Below the pieces are notes generated by a model. That model did not search any database, was not told the DNA's origin, and saw only the letters and a list, made by a program, of their open reading frames with translations. From the NCBI GenBank assembly GCA_932521025.1, contig OW051471.1, positions 12,400,001-12,464,000 on the forward strand: a stretch of DNA of 64,000 nt, read 5' to 3'. This DNA is from Oscheius onirici (Eukaryota > Nematoda > Chromadorea > Rhabditida > Rhabditidae). The translations under genes were made by a program, and so were the position numbers. Shown here piece after piece: positions 47,418 through 57,460 of this stretch. Numbering within the stretch: position 1 is the stretch's first letter; each line of letters begins with the position of its first letter.

Positions 47418-48368
47418 TTAAGAAGAACACGTGTCCAAGCGTTCTAGAAGGAGTTTTTTGCTATTCGTCAGAAGACAAGCATCGTCAACACTCCCTCCTT
47501 TGTCTGGATGAGAACACCGCATTTTTAGCTTGTAGGCCATGTCGATTTCCCTCCTCGTATAATTTCTGTCCACTCCGAGATTTCTAAAAAGGAGTTTTTG
47601 GATTAATGAGGTGGCAGTTTACTTGCAAGCCGCTCCAACTTCGTCTCTATCCACCCATCTGTCGTATGTCGGCTTGAACTTATCGTAAGCACAGAATCCC
47701 AAGCCAGCTGCAAGGTTTCCAACACCAAAAACAGCTATTCCAGTAGTTACAGTAGCTCCTGCAGCAGCACCGACAGCGGCTGCTGTGCATCCAGCCAATA
47801 TAATCGAACCACAGACCTTGAGTGAGTCCATTGTTGCGGCGTTTCCCCAGTGTTGCTCTTGATAACGCTCTACAGCGTTGGCTTGGTAGTAGGGTTCACA
47901 GGCGCTAAGAACATAGGCCCTTTTACACGGTGGCAGCACGTTAATGGTCTCTGCCAACAGAACGGAGTTGGAATGTAGTAGACACGACGCAGGGATGAAC
48001 ATGGCACGACTGTCGTCGTCCCATTTCACAGCCGGCCAAATTTCTGATGCTGCGTTAGCGAGTCCAACAACAGTGTCGCCAGTAAGTGGGAAAACTTTAG
48101 CAAGGTAAGCCAGGGTCTCCTGAAAGTTCGTTAGGACATTCACGAAAAAATTACTCACTTTTGGGGACCTACTGCTCAATAACATCTTTGTGACTCTCAA
48201 TTTCGTGGAATTTTCCCATCCAGCAGAATTGCGCTCTTCAAGCCCAAGGTTATAAAGTATTCTCAGCAGATCATGACTGTTGCCATCCCAGATCTAAAAA
48301 AGTTTTGGAAGAATCTCAGGAAATAATACCTGGGCGATATGATTAGCGATTTCTGCACATTCATCCAT
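47418..48368 (-). CDS. J5: membrane J-domain protein, mirror of J3
   Basis: Third gene of the minus triplet. Exons: 48368-48330, 48293-48159, 48119-47623, 47583-47418; 278 aa. Start MDECAEIANHIAQ, then IWDGNSHDLLRILYNLGLEE, ETLAYLAKVFPLTGDTVVGL, WPAVKW, ACEPYYQANAVERYQ. The membrane segment is Gly/Ala/Thr-rich (GSIILAGCTAAAVGAAAGAT, VGNLAAGLGFCAYDKFKP). J domain: NLGVDRNYTRREIDMAYKLK, CSHPDKGGSVDD. HPD is intact and the HPDKGGS string is that of TIM14/Pam18. A GCTTTTAG acceptor lies just upstream of the ATG, and J6 ends 124 bp before it, the operon signature. All exons are clean, so this is the better model for the J3 type. Confidence 0.82.
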
Positions 48369-48492
48369 TCAGAGAGGTCCTAAAAGCAGAGTTAGTGGAA
48401 AGCGATAACGAAACAATAAAAGGCAATAAACCTGTTGATATTGTGCGTAAAATTATGTGCACTCTTTATACAAAACCGTCGAAGAAAAGAAT

Positions 48493-49570
48493 CTACTGGA
48501 GGAAGCAATCACCTCTCTTTACCCGAATTACAGCAAAGTAAGTGTCACACTCAGCTTGGGCCTCGGTACTTCCTCCTGGACAGCTTGGATGCGTTCTCAT
48601 GCACTTCTGCTCGTAGGCAATATTGACTTCAGCATTTGTGCACGTTGGCTCAAGGTTGAAGTAACGATAGGCACGATTAAGTGCATCGTTGCCCGTACCA
48701 GAGAAAATGGTGCTACGGAATCGTTTGAACACGTGGTCAAGGGAAAGCGTTCCCACAACAGCTCCTGAATTTTGAGTTCGCTCCATTTGCATCAGAAACA
48801 ACAGAATTCTTGACTACAAAACTCACCTACGCCTCCTCCCACAGCAGCGCCGATCGGTCCCAAAATTGCTCCACCAGCTCCAAACCCGGCTAGGAAGCCC
48901 GTACAAGCTCCGACAGCACTGACGGATGCTCGAACTTGAAGATTTCCTATACATGCATAAAAGTAAATCATACCAACTCTTTCAGCAGCTTCTTCCCCCG
49001 TAAGATCACCGCGCCACCAGCGGAACACCGCAATTCCGATCTGGGTTCCCAAGACTAATGGAATGAAAGGGGCCATTATCATCTGATCTTTGGATAGGTT
49101 TTAGAAGCACAAAAACCAACCCCGTCAATAGCTCCGGCACAGTAGATCATTGCTCTTCCGGTAGGTGTGTCAAGAACCCCATCGACAGAATCGAGAATAC
49201 TTATGACTCTGTCGATTGGGCGTAGTGATCGAGCCTGAACTTCGGGAAGAGCCTGTTCGCGGGCGTGGTGAAGGGACAGCGAATGATTTGCGTAGATTTG
49301 GTCACATTCCGCTCTGAAGCCCTGAGTAGCAATTTTCTGTCAAGGAGACTACTATTTTTTCCCTACATCAACACATCCTAAGCTGTGCCATCTCCTTAGC
49401 TGTTCAAGCGATCTCATTGCCGGCTCCGAATCCTTTGCGTGTGATATGTGAATGAGGATGACCATACATTTGTTCGTATCACCGAAACTTCCGATTATTA
49501 ACAAGTGAAATTGCTTACCTGAATATAAGTTAGCGATTTGATTGATGAGCTCCTGCTCCGGATCTGACAT
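48493..49570 (-). CDS. J6: J-like protein, HPS instead of HPD
   Basis: Middle gene of the minus triplet. Exons: 49570-49367, 49321-49121, 49082-48974, 48946-48827, 48764-48493; 301 aa. Start MSDPEQELINQIANLYSG; CMVILIHISHAKDSEPAMRS; GFRAECDQIYANHS; RPIDRVISILDSVDGVLDTP. Membrane part: PFIPLVLGTQIGIAVFRWWR, then a glycine zipper (GACTGFLAGFGAGGAILGPI, GAAVGGGVG). J-like domain: NRAYRYFNLEPTCTNAEVNI, RTHPSCPGGS, AECDTYFAVIRVKRGD. Exon 1 carries a gtaagc donor motif after YSG where J4 and J2 have an intron. Here no phase-compatible acceptor is present, so I read through. An ATTTCAG acceptor lies 3 nt before the ATG; J7 ends 120 bp upstream. Confidence 0.8.
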
Positions 49571-49690
49571 ATTCTGAAATGGGTTGAATATTGTATAATA
49601 CGAGGTGACAGATATGGTGTTTGGTCATTACCAGCCAATAGAAAAAATCTCTTGTATCAGATTTATGTACAAGCTGAAGTCTCGAGACAT

Positions 49691-51272
49691 TCAGCGACCC
49701 AGCTCTCCACGAGCCGCTCGGATGACGTTCATGTGGACCTGTAGTTGGACGAATCGCTCGTGAGAACCTCCAGGCTTGTCCGGATGACAAGAGCGGCACA
49801 AGGCGTAGAATGCAGCGTTGACGTCACTGGCAGATGCGCTTTTTGTAACTCCAAGATAGTTGTAGGCCTTTTCTTCCGCTTGCTCCTTGGGCATGTCGAA
49901 ACCCCACAGAAGAAAATATTCGGCAGTTTTTGCAGCTAGGGTACCAGCTGCTATTCCAGCTGAAAGCAAGAGCATGTCCTTCGGTCTCCCTCTCACCTGC
50001 CAGAGTAGCAGCCACTATTCCGTAGGGGCCCAGACCGCAATAAACAGCTAAGGAGGCTCCACCGATCCCTCCGTAGTACGCTGCAGCAACCGATGCTGAA
50101 TTCGTTTTCTTCGAATTAACATGTTAAAAAGTACCCAGACTGGTGAGAATGTCCTTTACGCATCTCTGTCCACTGATCTCACCGCTCCACCATTTATATA
50201 TGGCCATTCCTCCTTCGTAAGTCAAGTAGGCCAGAGCAAGGACTGGTCCAGCCCGAGGACCAACAATTCTGAGCTTGTCCAGACACGTCTGGATCATCGG
50301 GCCAAAATTGTAGGCTTCAACGGCCACAATCTTCCCAGCATTGGTGGTAATTTCGACCAAGATTTCTGGACTCAATCGTTCCATTGTCCGGGCAATGGCG
50401 ACGGTACCAACTTCGAGCATTCCCTAGAGTTACGTTTCTTTCGACCTTAAAAACGGTAACCGTTTTGGCATTCTGTGAAAGACCACTTGTGTCCTTGTGC
50501 TTCCTGTCCAAAGTGAGCTTCGCCGAATTGTAGACACTCTCAATGTTCCGTAGAATCTCTGCAGGAACGCCAGCGTCGGCAATGATCCTGTCGAGGTAGA
50601 TGAAAAACTCCTAAAACCAATTTGTTTCCCTTTTTTGGATCTTCTTTAGTTGTTTCAAAATTGTTTTCCAACTTTGCAACTATCGTTATCTCTCTGTTGC
50701 CTTGTTGTCTCAAAGAACGACTCTTTATAACCTTGATAGTGTCGGATTTTGAAATAGCGTATGATGAAAACAAGGAGTAAACTAGCCGAAATGTAAAGGT
50801 ATTGACCGCCGCAAACCTGGAAAGACTCAGGAAATCGTAAACAAAATACGCATCGCCAGTCTGTCAGACTCTTTGGAGCCACAATCCTAATCAGTCAAAA
50901 AAAATTGTGACCGGTGAAAAGATTTTATTTTCCTATTTTTTGAAAACTTTTTGAAAGGTTCCCTTTTGATATCTCTAACATGAAATTTTCGGGTTTTCGC
51001 ATTTTGTTATGTTCAATTACGCAGATAGACTATTGAGTAGTTGAGTACCTTACCTCATCTTTATCCAAAAATGTTTTCAAGACTTTGATCTTCACATCAT
51101 CCTTGTACGAGTCTTCGGCATCATGTTTTTGGAGCAAAAATGTCAGATAGATTGTCTGCTCTACTCCTGAATAAACTTTTTGTTTGTTAGAAGCACAAAC
51201 AATACCTTTCTTTTGTCCCGTTATTTTTCCGATGATTGCCTGAAAGTTCTCCGGTGTTACGTAGTCAGACAT
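49691..51272 (-). CDS. J7: membrane J-domain protein, mirror of J1
   Basis: First gene of the minus triplet. Exons: 51272-51206, 51166-51054, 50610-50461, 50423-50135, 50095-49997, 49959-49691; 328 aa. Internal exon lengths 113, 150, 99 and 269 equal those of J1. Start MSDYVTPENFQAIIGKITGQ; EFFIYLDRIIADAGVPAEIL; RAGPVLALAYLTYEGGMAIY; GGIGGASLAVYCGLGPYGIV. J domain: YNYLGVTKSASASDVNAAFY, CRSCHPDKPGGS, ending MNVIRAARGELGR. The last exon is almost identical to J1 at protein level, so the domain is under constraint or subject to conversion. HPD is intact. It heads the probable J7-J6-J5 operon. Confidence 0.85.
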
Positions 51273-51679
51273 GGATCAGGATAGTCCTACGAAAGGAGGG
51301 GTCTGTTTACTGAACACCTTTTCCTTTAAAGCCTGGCAGATAAGACCAGAGCAAACAGGTGAGAAATTAAAACAAAGGAAAAAATAGACTTTGTGGCAAC
51401 AAAAGGTAAGGTTATCACTGCCCACGTTTCTTCTGCAACTTTGCGAGGGAGTAAATAGGCTGAGTAAGAATAACAAGGTAGAGCGATCGCTTCATTTGCA
51501 AACTTCTAAATGGTTATTGTACAATTTGCAGTCTTCAAGTTTGTAAATCTTGTCAATGATTCTTATTCGAAGAAAACGCACTTCAGAAAACGGAACCGCT
51601 CAAACCAACAGGTGCAACTAGAAGCCGAGATCTCTCATGCGAGCTAGAGAAAAGGGAAATATAACATTCCATATTGTCA
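51273..51679. promoter_or_regulatory. Divergent promoter region of J7 and G3
   Basis: About 400 bp between divergent genes. CAACAGGTGCAACTAGAAGC (51607-51626) is the shared receptor E-box block, about 70 bp before the G3 ATG. No other feature recognised. Confidence 0.5.
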
Positions 51680-52942
51680 ATGCTCAACTTTAACTCACTT
51701 GAGTCAAGCATTATCAGCAATTCTGTTGAGGCCCTTATAGCTCTGGTCAACATCTGCCTAATCTTTGTTATTGTAAAGTGTACGCCAAAAACTATGGGTT
51801 CCTTTAAAATTTACTTGATCAAACTTGCTGTGAGTTAAATATCTTTTTTCTGCAGTGTTTTTCAGGTGACAGATTTCATATTTTCCTTCAGTCTTGGCTG
51901 GTTATTCCTTCCAAATCTCCTCTTTCCACTGCCTGCCGTCAGTTGCGGCGGCCTGCTTAAACTTTTTGGAACTGTTGGTGTTAAAGTAGCTTGGGTCTTG
52001 ACAATATGTTCCGGAGAGATAACGCTTCTTTCCGTTAACGACTGCTGCGTCTACGGATTCTTTGTCTTTTACAAGTGGAACAGAGCTTTGGAGGGATTCG
52101 CAGGACTTAAGTTGGTTTTTTTTCAGGACACGTAAAATTTCCAATTGTAGGGGAATGCTTTTCTTCGTCTGCTTCAACGGCTTCGCCTGTACTGCAGTTA
52201 TTTTATCGACAGTTTTTCATCGTACAGGCTACGAGGCGAGTTTCATATTCGTTTAGAATTACCGCGAAGCCATTGGATACTCAGCCAAATGTTAACTGCA
52301 TACCTTGCCTGAGTATCCAATAAATCGCTCTTCCAAATATACAAAAAGTCTTCAGGAACTTGCAACGTACGCAATCGAAAACAATCTGACAGAATATCTG
52401 GACAAAATATCACCAGCTACACCCTTAATGGCTTTTCCTCCTGACAATTATGTCACTATTCTTGAGGGAATTGCTATGACACTGTGGCTTCTGAGTACAG
52501 AAGCCAACAATATGGCCTGGTCGATACTTGTTTGGCTTAAAGTCTAAAAAGCAAAGTCTTCAATGTCCCCGGAAACTTACAAGCTTCAGAAGAGTCTCAA
52601 TTATGTTCTGGCGGCCCAGATAAGTTGCTTTTTTTTTAATATTCTGAAATTTTTCAGGCTTTTATTCCTTTCTGTTTCCTCATAGCTCCAATGTGTATTT
52701 ACCTTTTTGCCCTATACCGCAGCATGATTGCGCTCACTCAATCGGAGGGCTTCCAAACCGCAACAGCAGTTATGATAGGCTGCTACCCGCTGATCAACTC
52801 AATCTTCTGTCTCTACTGCATGAAACCGTACAGAATTTTCACTAACAACCTGTTGAAGAAAATGTTTTGTTTTTGGAGAAAGGAAGATACGACGGTTGTG
52901 GAGGTTGTAAGACAGGAAGCCACCAGTTCCATTCAGGTTTAG
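51680..52942 (+). pseudogene. G3: chemoreceptor with nonsense and donor lesions
   Basis: Five receptor exons: 51680-51829, 51866-52110, 52151-52235, 52356-52619, 52658-52942. Landmarks: MLNFNSLESSIISNSVEALI; CTPKTMGSFKIYLIKLA; FLPNLLFPLPAVSCGGLL; SVNDCCVYGFFVFYKW; IGCYPLINSIFCLYCMKPYR. Two lesions: in exon 4, WLKV is followed by TAA where relatives have WLKLNKSK or WVKINKSK; and the donor after VLAAQ reads ATAAG instead of GTAAG or GTATA. The intron after exon 3 starts GC (GAG/gcgagt), as in G4 and G5. The rest of the frame is open, so inactivation seems recent. A read-through or population-polymorphic allele cannot be excluded. Confidence 0.75.
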
Positions 52943-53039
52943 AGAATAAAGCTGTCTCTCTTTCTCTCTGACTCTTGGTCCATCTGCCTCTTTGTCTCTC
53001 TCTAGATTTTGCTAAGAAAAGTTTTCCCTCGGTACCACT
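52943..53039. other. Spacer after G3
   Basis: TCTCT-rich spacer with AATAAA just after the G3 stop. Confidence 0.4.
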
Positions 53040-53142
53040 CAGACCAACAGGTGCAACTAAAAGCCAAGATCTTTCTCTCGGACTTGAGAAAATGAAAATT
53101 CAGCCTCAGAAAATAGTCAATTGACTCTGCTGACATTATTAT
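53040..53142 (+). pseudogene. Relic of a receptor promoter and exon 1
   Basis: GACCAACAGGTGCAACTAAA and AGATCTTTCTCTCGGAC match the receptor E-box block. Some 60 bp later, TAGTCAATTGACTCTGCTGA resembles TAGTCAATG plus exon 1 of G5 with a deletion. The match ends where the 1.38-kb transposon starts. It is the stub of another receptor gene. Confidence 0.5.
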
Positions 53143-54522
53143 CAGGTGTGTGCATAATTTTTAGGAAAAATGTTGTATTTTTGGAATAACTTTTTGTAGG
53201 ATGCACGAAAATAGCTTTTCAAAAAAGAAAAAATTGGTGTGAGCAAGCCCTATCTGATGGTGTATACGACCGTTAGCTTTAGAGTTAGAATATTTGAGTT
53301 TTAGCCGAAGCAAATTTTTTTTCCTTTGAAGTAGAGCGATTTAGCGCACATCCCGGCCGATTTTCACAAAACGTCCAATTACAAATTTTAAGGTCTTGAT
53401 GAAAAACATTGATAGCCGCGACCCGATTTCCCAGAAATTTTTTCTCGCTGAGATATAGGGGGTCCAATTTGCAAAAGTGACCAACTTCAAGCAGTTGCAC
53501 AGCCCTAACCAAATCGTTTTGAGAAAATCGGCCAATGCACCTTGAAAGACCTCAATCTGGGCTACAAAACCTTGCATGGAACAAAGAGGGCCCAATGGAA
53601 AATTTTCGAGAAACGCGCTTCTGAAGTTCATGTTGTTCCGGCGCACCCAATCCATGATGGGGGGGGGGGGGGTATCATGGGTCAAAAAATATATTTTCTC
53701 GGCTTAGCGTCATTTTACCTTCTCAAGCCTTGTTATTGACTTCTGACACTTTTTAGACACTCTCTGCAGGATATGGCGCCCTTGTGAAATTTCCTTATTT
53801 TCCAGTTTTCGGTTGAAACCTGCAAAACGAAAGGAAACGTAGAGAAGAAAGGTGTCAGAAGTCAATAAGAAGGCTTGAGAAGGTAAAATGACGCTAAACC
53901 GAGAAAATATCTGGATCTGTAAAAAAGTGGATTCTTTGAAGAAGGGATTTGTCTTTGCCGTTGTTTTAGTGAATTCAACCGGACAAAAAGAGAACAATAG
54001 CTCTTACAAAAGTCAAATCCTCGTCTTTTCTCATAGGATCACTGTTTCATCGTCTGTTCCAGAAAAGCTGATTGTAACATCGAAGAAAACACACCAAATT
54101 TGACCCATATGCCAAAATGAGCTAGTGAACAATGTTTAGGGTTCAATGTAACAGCACGTTATTTTTAGAGGCATGAATAGTTTGGAGGTGGGGGCGAGGA
54201 TTCGTATCTTTGACTGTTCTAGGAGAGGTTAGTGACAGAAGTACAGTTCCGAAAACACACTGAATCTGAAAACGACTGGGAACTAGTTGATATCTGATAC
54301 AACGAGTAGAATGAAAATATGAAGAAAGAGAACTGAATTGTCTACCAATGAAAAATGTCGTTTCTAACTTTTCCTCCCTAACTTGACATATTCTTTCTCC
54401 CCTTTTATAGTTTCTGGAACAGACGATGAATTTTTTTTTATTTTTTGCTATTTTCGTGCATCCTACAAAAAGTTATTCCAAAAATACAACATTTTTCCTA
54501 AAAATTATGCACACACCTGATA
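53143..54522. mobile_element. 1.38-kb TIR transposon, no transposase seen
   Basis: About 75-bp terminal inverted repeats: TCAGGTGTGTGCATAATTTT at the left, AAAATTATGCACACACCTGA at the right, continuing as inverted CAACATTTTTCC and GATGCACGAAAATAGC blocks. Flanked by TA on both sides, consistent with a Tc1/mariner-type target. A second inverted pair (TCTCAAGCCTTGTTATTGAC near 53723 and GTCAATAAGAAGGCTTGAGA near 53861) lies inside, plus a 14-G run. Internal frames look non-coding: a non-autonomous element. Confidence 0.75.
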
Positions 54523-54690
54523 GCAAGGCGCAGGATACTTTGTCTGTAACAAGCTCAATCCATTCTATACGAGATACCAGAAGAGAAAGGCAATTGAAGA
54601 AGCTCTCATCCTGACAAAACGGGTAGTGAAGAGGCCTTCCATCTTATCACAAGAAGTAAACTACTCCTTTTAGAAAGAAAACATGGATAA
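54523..54690 (+). pseudogene. J3 3'-end fragment
   Basis: GATACTTTGTCTGTAACAAG, ACGAGATACCAGAAGAGAAA and AACTACTCCTTTTAG match J3 (44570-44870), with a deletion through much of the J domain and lost frame. It starts at the right edge of the 1.38-kb transposon and continues without a break into a copy of the J3-G2 spacer, ending at G4. Confidence 0.75.
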
Positions 54691-54850
54691 TTTGTACGAA
54701 TGAAATTTTTAACCTCATTATACCAAGAAGGTATAACACTTAAAAAACTGGTTTCACCCACGGAACCAATTATCCGACAGGTGCGTGTAGAAGCCGAGGT
54801 CTTTCATGCATTCTAGGGAAAAAGAAAAATTCGTTATCACTTATTAGTCA
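54691..54850 (+). promoter_or_regulatory. Duplicated receptor promoter (G4)
   Basis: AAGAAGGTATAACACTTAAA and CTGGTTTCACCCACGGAACC are shared with the region before G2 (44911-45030). The E-box block reads CCGACAGGTGCGTGTAGAAG. Ends TTAGTCA directly before the ATG. Confidence 0.6.
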
Positions 54851-55542
54851 ATGCTCAACTTCGACTCACTCGCTGCAACTATTGTTTCCAACTCGGTCGA
54901 GAGCCTTATAACACTTGTTAACATCTATCTAATCTTCGTTATTGTGAAATGCACGCCAAAAAATATGGGCTCCTTTAAGCTTTACTTAATCAAACTTGTT
55001 GTAGGATTTCCCATGTTCCATTTACAATGTTTTAAAGGTGACAGATTTCTTAAGTCTCGGATGGCTCTTCTTGCCAAATCTTCTCTTTCCATTGCCTGCT
55101 GTCGGTTGTGGCGGCTTGCTCAAATATTTTGGACTATTCGGATTAAAATTAGCCTTTATTTTGGCATTGTTCTGGAGAGATTACGTTGCTCTCCGTTAAC
55201 GACTGTTGTCTTTATAGAATGTTTGTATTTTACAAATTTGATGCAGCTTTGGAAAGATTCACAGGAATTCCGTAAGTTTGAATTTTTTACGCGATTTTCT
55301 TGGCTACTCTAACCCAGTTATTCTAGCGTATTTGAGCAAAGCCTTACTGTCCTAAATACCCAGTTTGTAATTTTGTTGTGACTTGTTTATGTGATAGGGA
55401 TAGAGACATTAGAATCAGTAGGCTGCAAACTCCGATCACAGTAGACAATCGCATTTTTCACCTGTCGTTTTGTTAATAGCATCGAGTACTTTTTCATCGT
55501 TAAGGAGTCATTAGAATATTTCATAGAAGGTTAAAAGCTTTA

Positions 55543-55625
55543 CTATAGTTTGTTCAATAAAAAGAGATACCGTAACCCGTATATTTTGACACAAGACCAT
55601 TATTTATTGAACAAACTATAGCTTT
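55543..55625. mobile_element. Short MITE, about 83 bp
   Basis: Inverted ends CTATAGTTTGTTCAATAAA and TTTATTGAACAAACTATAG around TACCGTAACCCGTATAT, flanked by TA. Similar inner motifs occur at 58300 and 63060-63190. Confidence 0.75.
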
Positions 55626-55893
55626 CTAATGCATTGTTTTAGTAACCAGTGAAGACTGAGAATAGAAGCAGCCAAAACATAAATCTTTTCACGTATTCTG
55701 TACGAGAACATCCAAAATGTCAAATTACAGGTATGTTATTTTCTTCTTCTGTTTCAATGGCTTCGCGTGCATTAGCATCATTGGAGCCACGATATGGTAC
55801 AGTGCTGGCTATCAGGCAAGTCTGAACCGTTTGGGCAGTATCTTCATGTTATTGGCATTATCTAAAGGGTGTTTTTTCTTTTTTTCTTTTTTA

Positions 55894-55960
55894 CACAGCG
55901 CAGTCGGTTAGTGGTTAGACTGCGAGCAAAAATTTGCTGGAAGTTCGATTCCAATTAAGC
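55894..55960 (+). repeat. tRNA-like fragment in G4 intron
   Basis: A-box-like CGGTTAGTGGTTAGACTG and B-box-like AAGTTCGATTCCAATT. Acceptor pairing is not convincing. Confidence 0.5.
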
Positions 55961-56668
55961 TAATGCTTTTTGCCTTTTTGTGACCTTCTCAAGGAATACA
56001 ATAGGTTTTAACTCCATAGGTTTCGTGAAAAAAACAGAGTTTTCACAAAATCAGACACTTTGATTTTGCGCGCCAATTTCAAATGGATTAGCTGTTCGGA
56101 CTTGCTTTAAATTTATCCAAATTCTTCTTCAAGAAGTTCCAAACTTTAATAATAAAAAAACCTAGGAATTGGCTTTATATGCCCACAAACACAACTTGAC
56201 AAAATACCTCGACAAAATATCGCCATCAACACATTTACTCTTCTTCGATGCCGACGATATCATTGCCATATGCTGGGGAGTTTCGGTAGTCTGGTGGCTT
56301 CTCGGAACTGAATGCTTTAATGTGAGCGTATGTTCTGACAGCTCAGGTAAAAACCAATTATTTTTGAATACCTTTCAGGCTATAATTCCCCCCTCTTTTC
56401 GGTCATCGCTCCAACGTGCATCTATATCTTATCTCCCATTGTCTCATTCTTGGAAAGCCTTAACGAGACGGATGCCTTCCAATACACGACGGCGGTCATG
56501 ATAGGCTGCTACCCTCTGGTCAACTCGATTTTCTGCATTGTCTGCATTAAACCGTACAGAGTTTTCACTCTCACAGTTTTGAAGAAAAATTTCTGTTTTT
56601 GGAAAAAGGAACCGACGTCAGTTGTGAATATTACAAGAAATAACGCCACTAGTTCTCACCTTGTGTAA

Positions 56669-56834
56669 GGAATAAATTTTCCGTTTAATTTTACCCTGTG
56701 ACTGGGAAAATGCCGCATAACTGTCGAGGCTGTGACGATTGAAAAAACGTCCGCCCATGAAAAGGAACAGGTGCAACTGAAGCGCAGATCTTTCTCTCAG
56801 ACGCGAGAAACTGAAAAATTGCCCTCAAATTTTA
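56669..56834 (+). promoter_or_regulatory. G5 E-box block, displaced from its gene
   Basis: GGAACAGGTGCAACTGAAGC and AGATCTTTCTCTCAGACGCG (56767-56810) is the receptor promoter block. Elsewhere it lies 60-100 bp before the ATG; here a 626-bp element separates it from G5. Confidence 0.65.
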
Positions 56835-57460
56835 TAGTCTATCCAAATTGAAAGTTTACTGAAGGTTTACTGTAGAACTTTTCGCTGCGGGACTAAGCGC
56901 ACCAGTCCTTTAAATTTGAGCGGCGTTTCTTCACGTTTTCGCCGTTTTTTAATTCCTATTTCACTATATTTGTTGCTTATTTTCTTGAGGATTAAAAGGC
57001 ACATATAGTCGATTCCAAAAAAATGGTGCATAATTCAAACCGGCCCGCCAAGAATTTCGCGGGAATTTGAGCGCAGAAAATTCAATTGGGAAATTGTTAG
57101 TTTTGTATTCATCGTTTCTTGGCCTATTTTTGCTCGTTTTCTGTTCAAGAATAGTAGAATGTACACTTCATTACGCGAAGTAAGCTAAAAATCAGATTAT
57201 TATCGGCTACAGAAAGAAAAAAGCTAAGCTGGAAAAATGAGGCATACTTTTAAGCGTTCAAATTCCCGCAAAATTCTTGGCGGGCCGGTTTGAATTATGC
57301 ACCATTTTTTTGGAATCGACTATACCCGTGTTTGCAAAACAATATAACGCAGAAAAAACCAGAAAAGAACAAAATTTTTAAAGGACTGGTGCGCTTGGTC
57401 CCGCCACGAAAAACCCTACAGTAAGCCCTCAGCAAACTTTCAATTTGGATAGACTATAGT
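56835..57460. mobile_element. Nested MITE pair upstream of G5
   Basis: Outer ends TTATAGTCTATCCAAATTGA and TTTGGATAGACTATAGTCAA are inverted, with inner-arm CACCAGTCCTTTAAA / TTTAAAGGACTGGTG. Inside lies a second element, about 57005-57327, with ends TATAGTCGATTCCAAAAAAA and TTTTTTTGGAATCGACTATA and arms AAACCGGCCCGCCAAGAATT / AATTCTTGGCGGGCCGGTTT. The outer element ends 3 bp before the G5 ATG. Confidence 0.85.

Larger units (their letters stand above)
54851..56668 (+). pseudogene. G4: chemoreceptor pseudogene, several lesions
   Basis: Exon 1 54851-55000 (MLNFDSLAATIVSNSVESLI). Exon 2 from 55038 has lost codons after VTDF, and a 2-nt deletion near 55165 shifts the frame (FILALFWRDYV, then stop). 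Exon 3 55732-55818 (FFFCFNGFACISIIGATIWY), followed by a GC donor (CAG/gcaagt). Exon 4 from about 56166 lacks about 85 bp of the IL3/TM6 region: AATGTGAGC joins directly to TGACAGCTCAG. Exon 5 about 56383-56668 begins with a frame change (ATTCCCCCCTC) but keeps IGCYPLVNSIFCIVCIKPYR. Introns contain a short MITE (55543-55625) and a tRNA-like patch (55894-55960). Confidence 0.85.

Noticed and set aside
53143-54522. Transposase gene inside the 1.38-kb TIR element
   Set aside because: Internal frames are short and show no DDE/D motif; the interior is largely inverted repeat.
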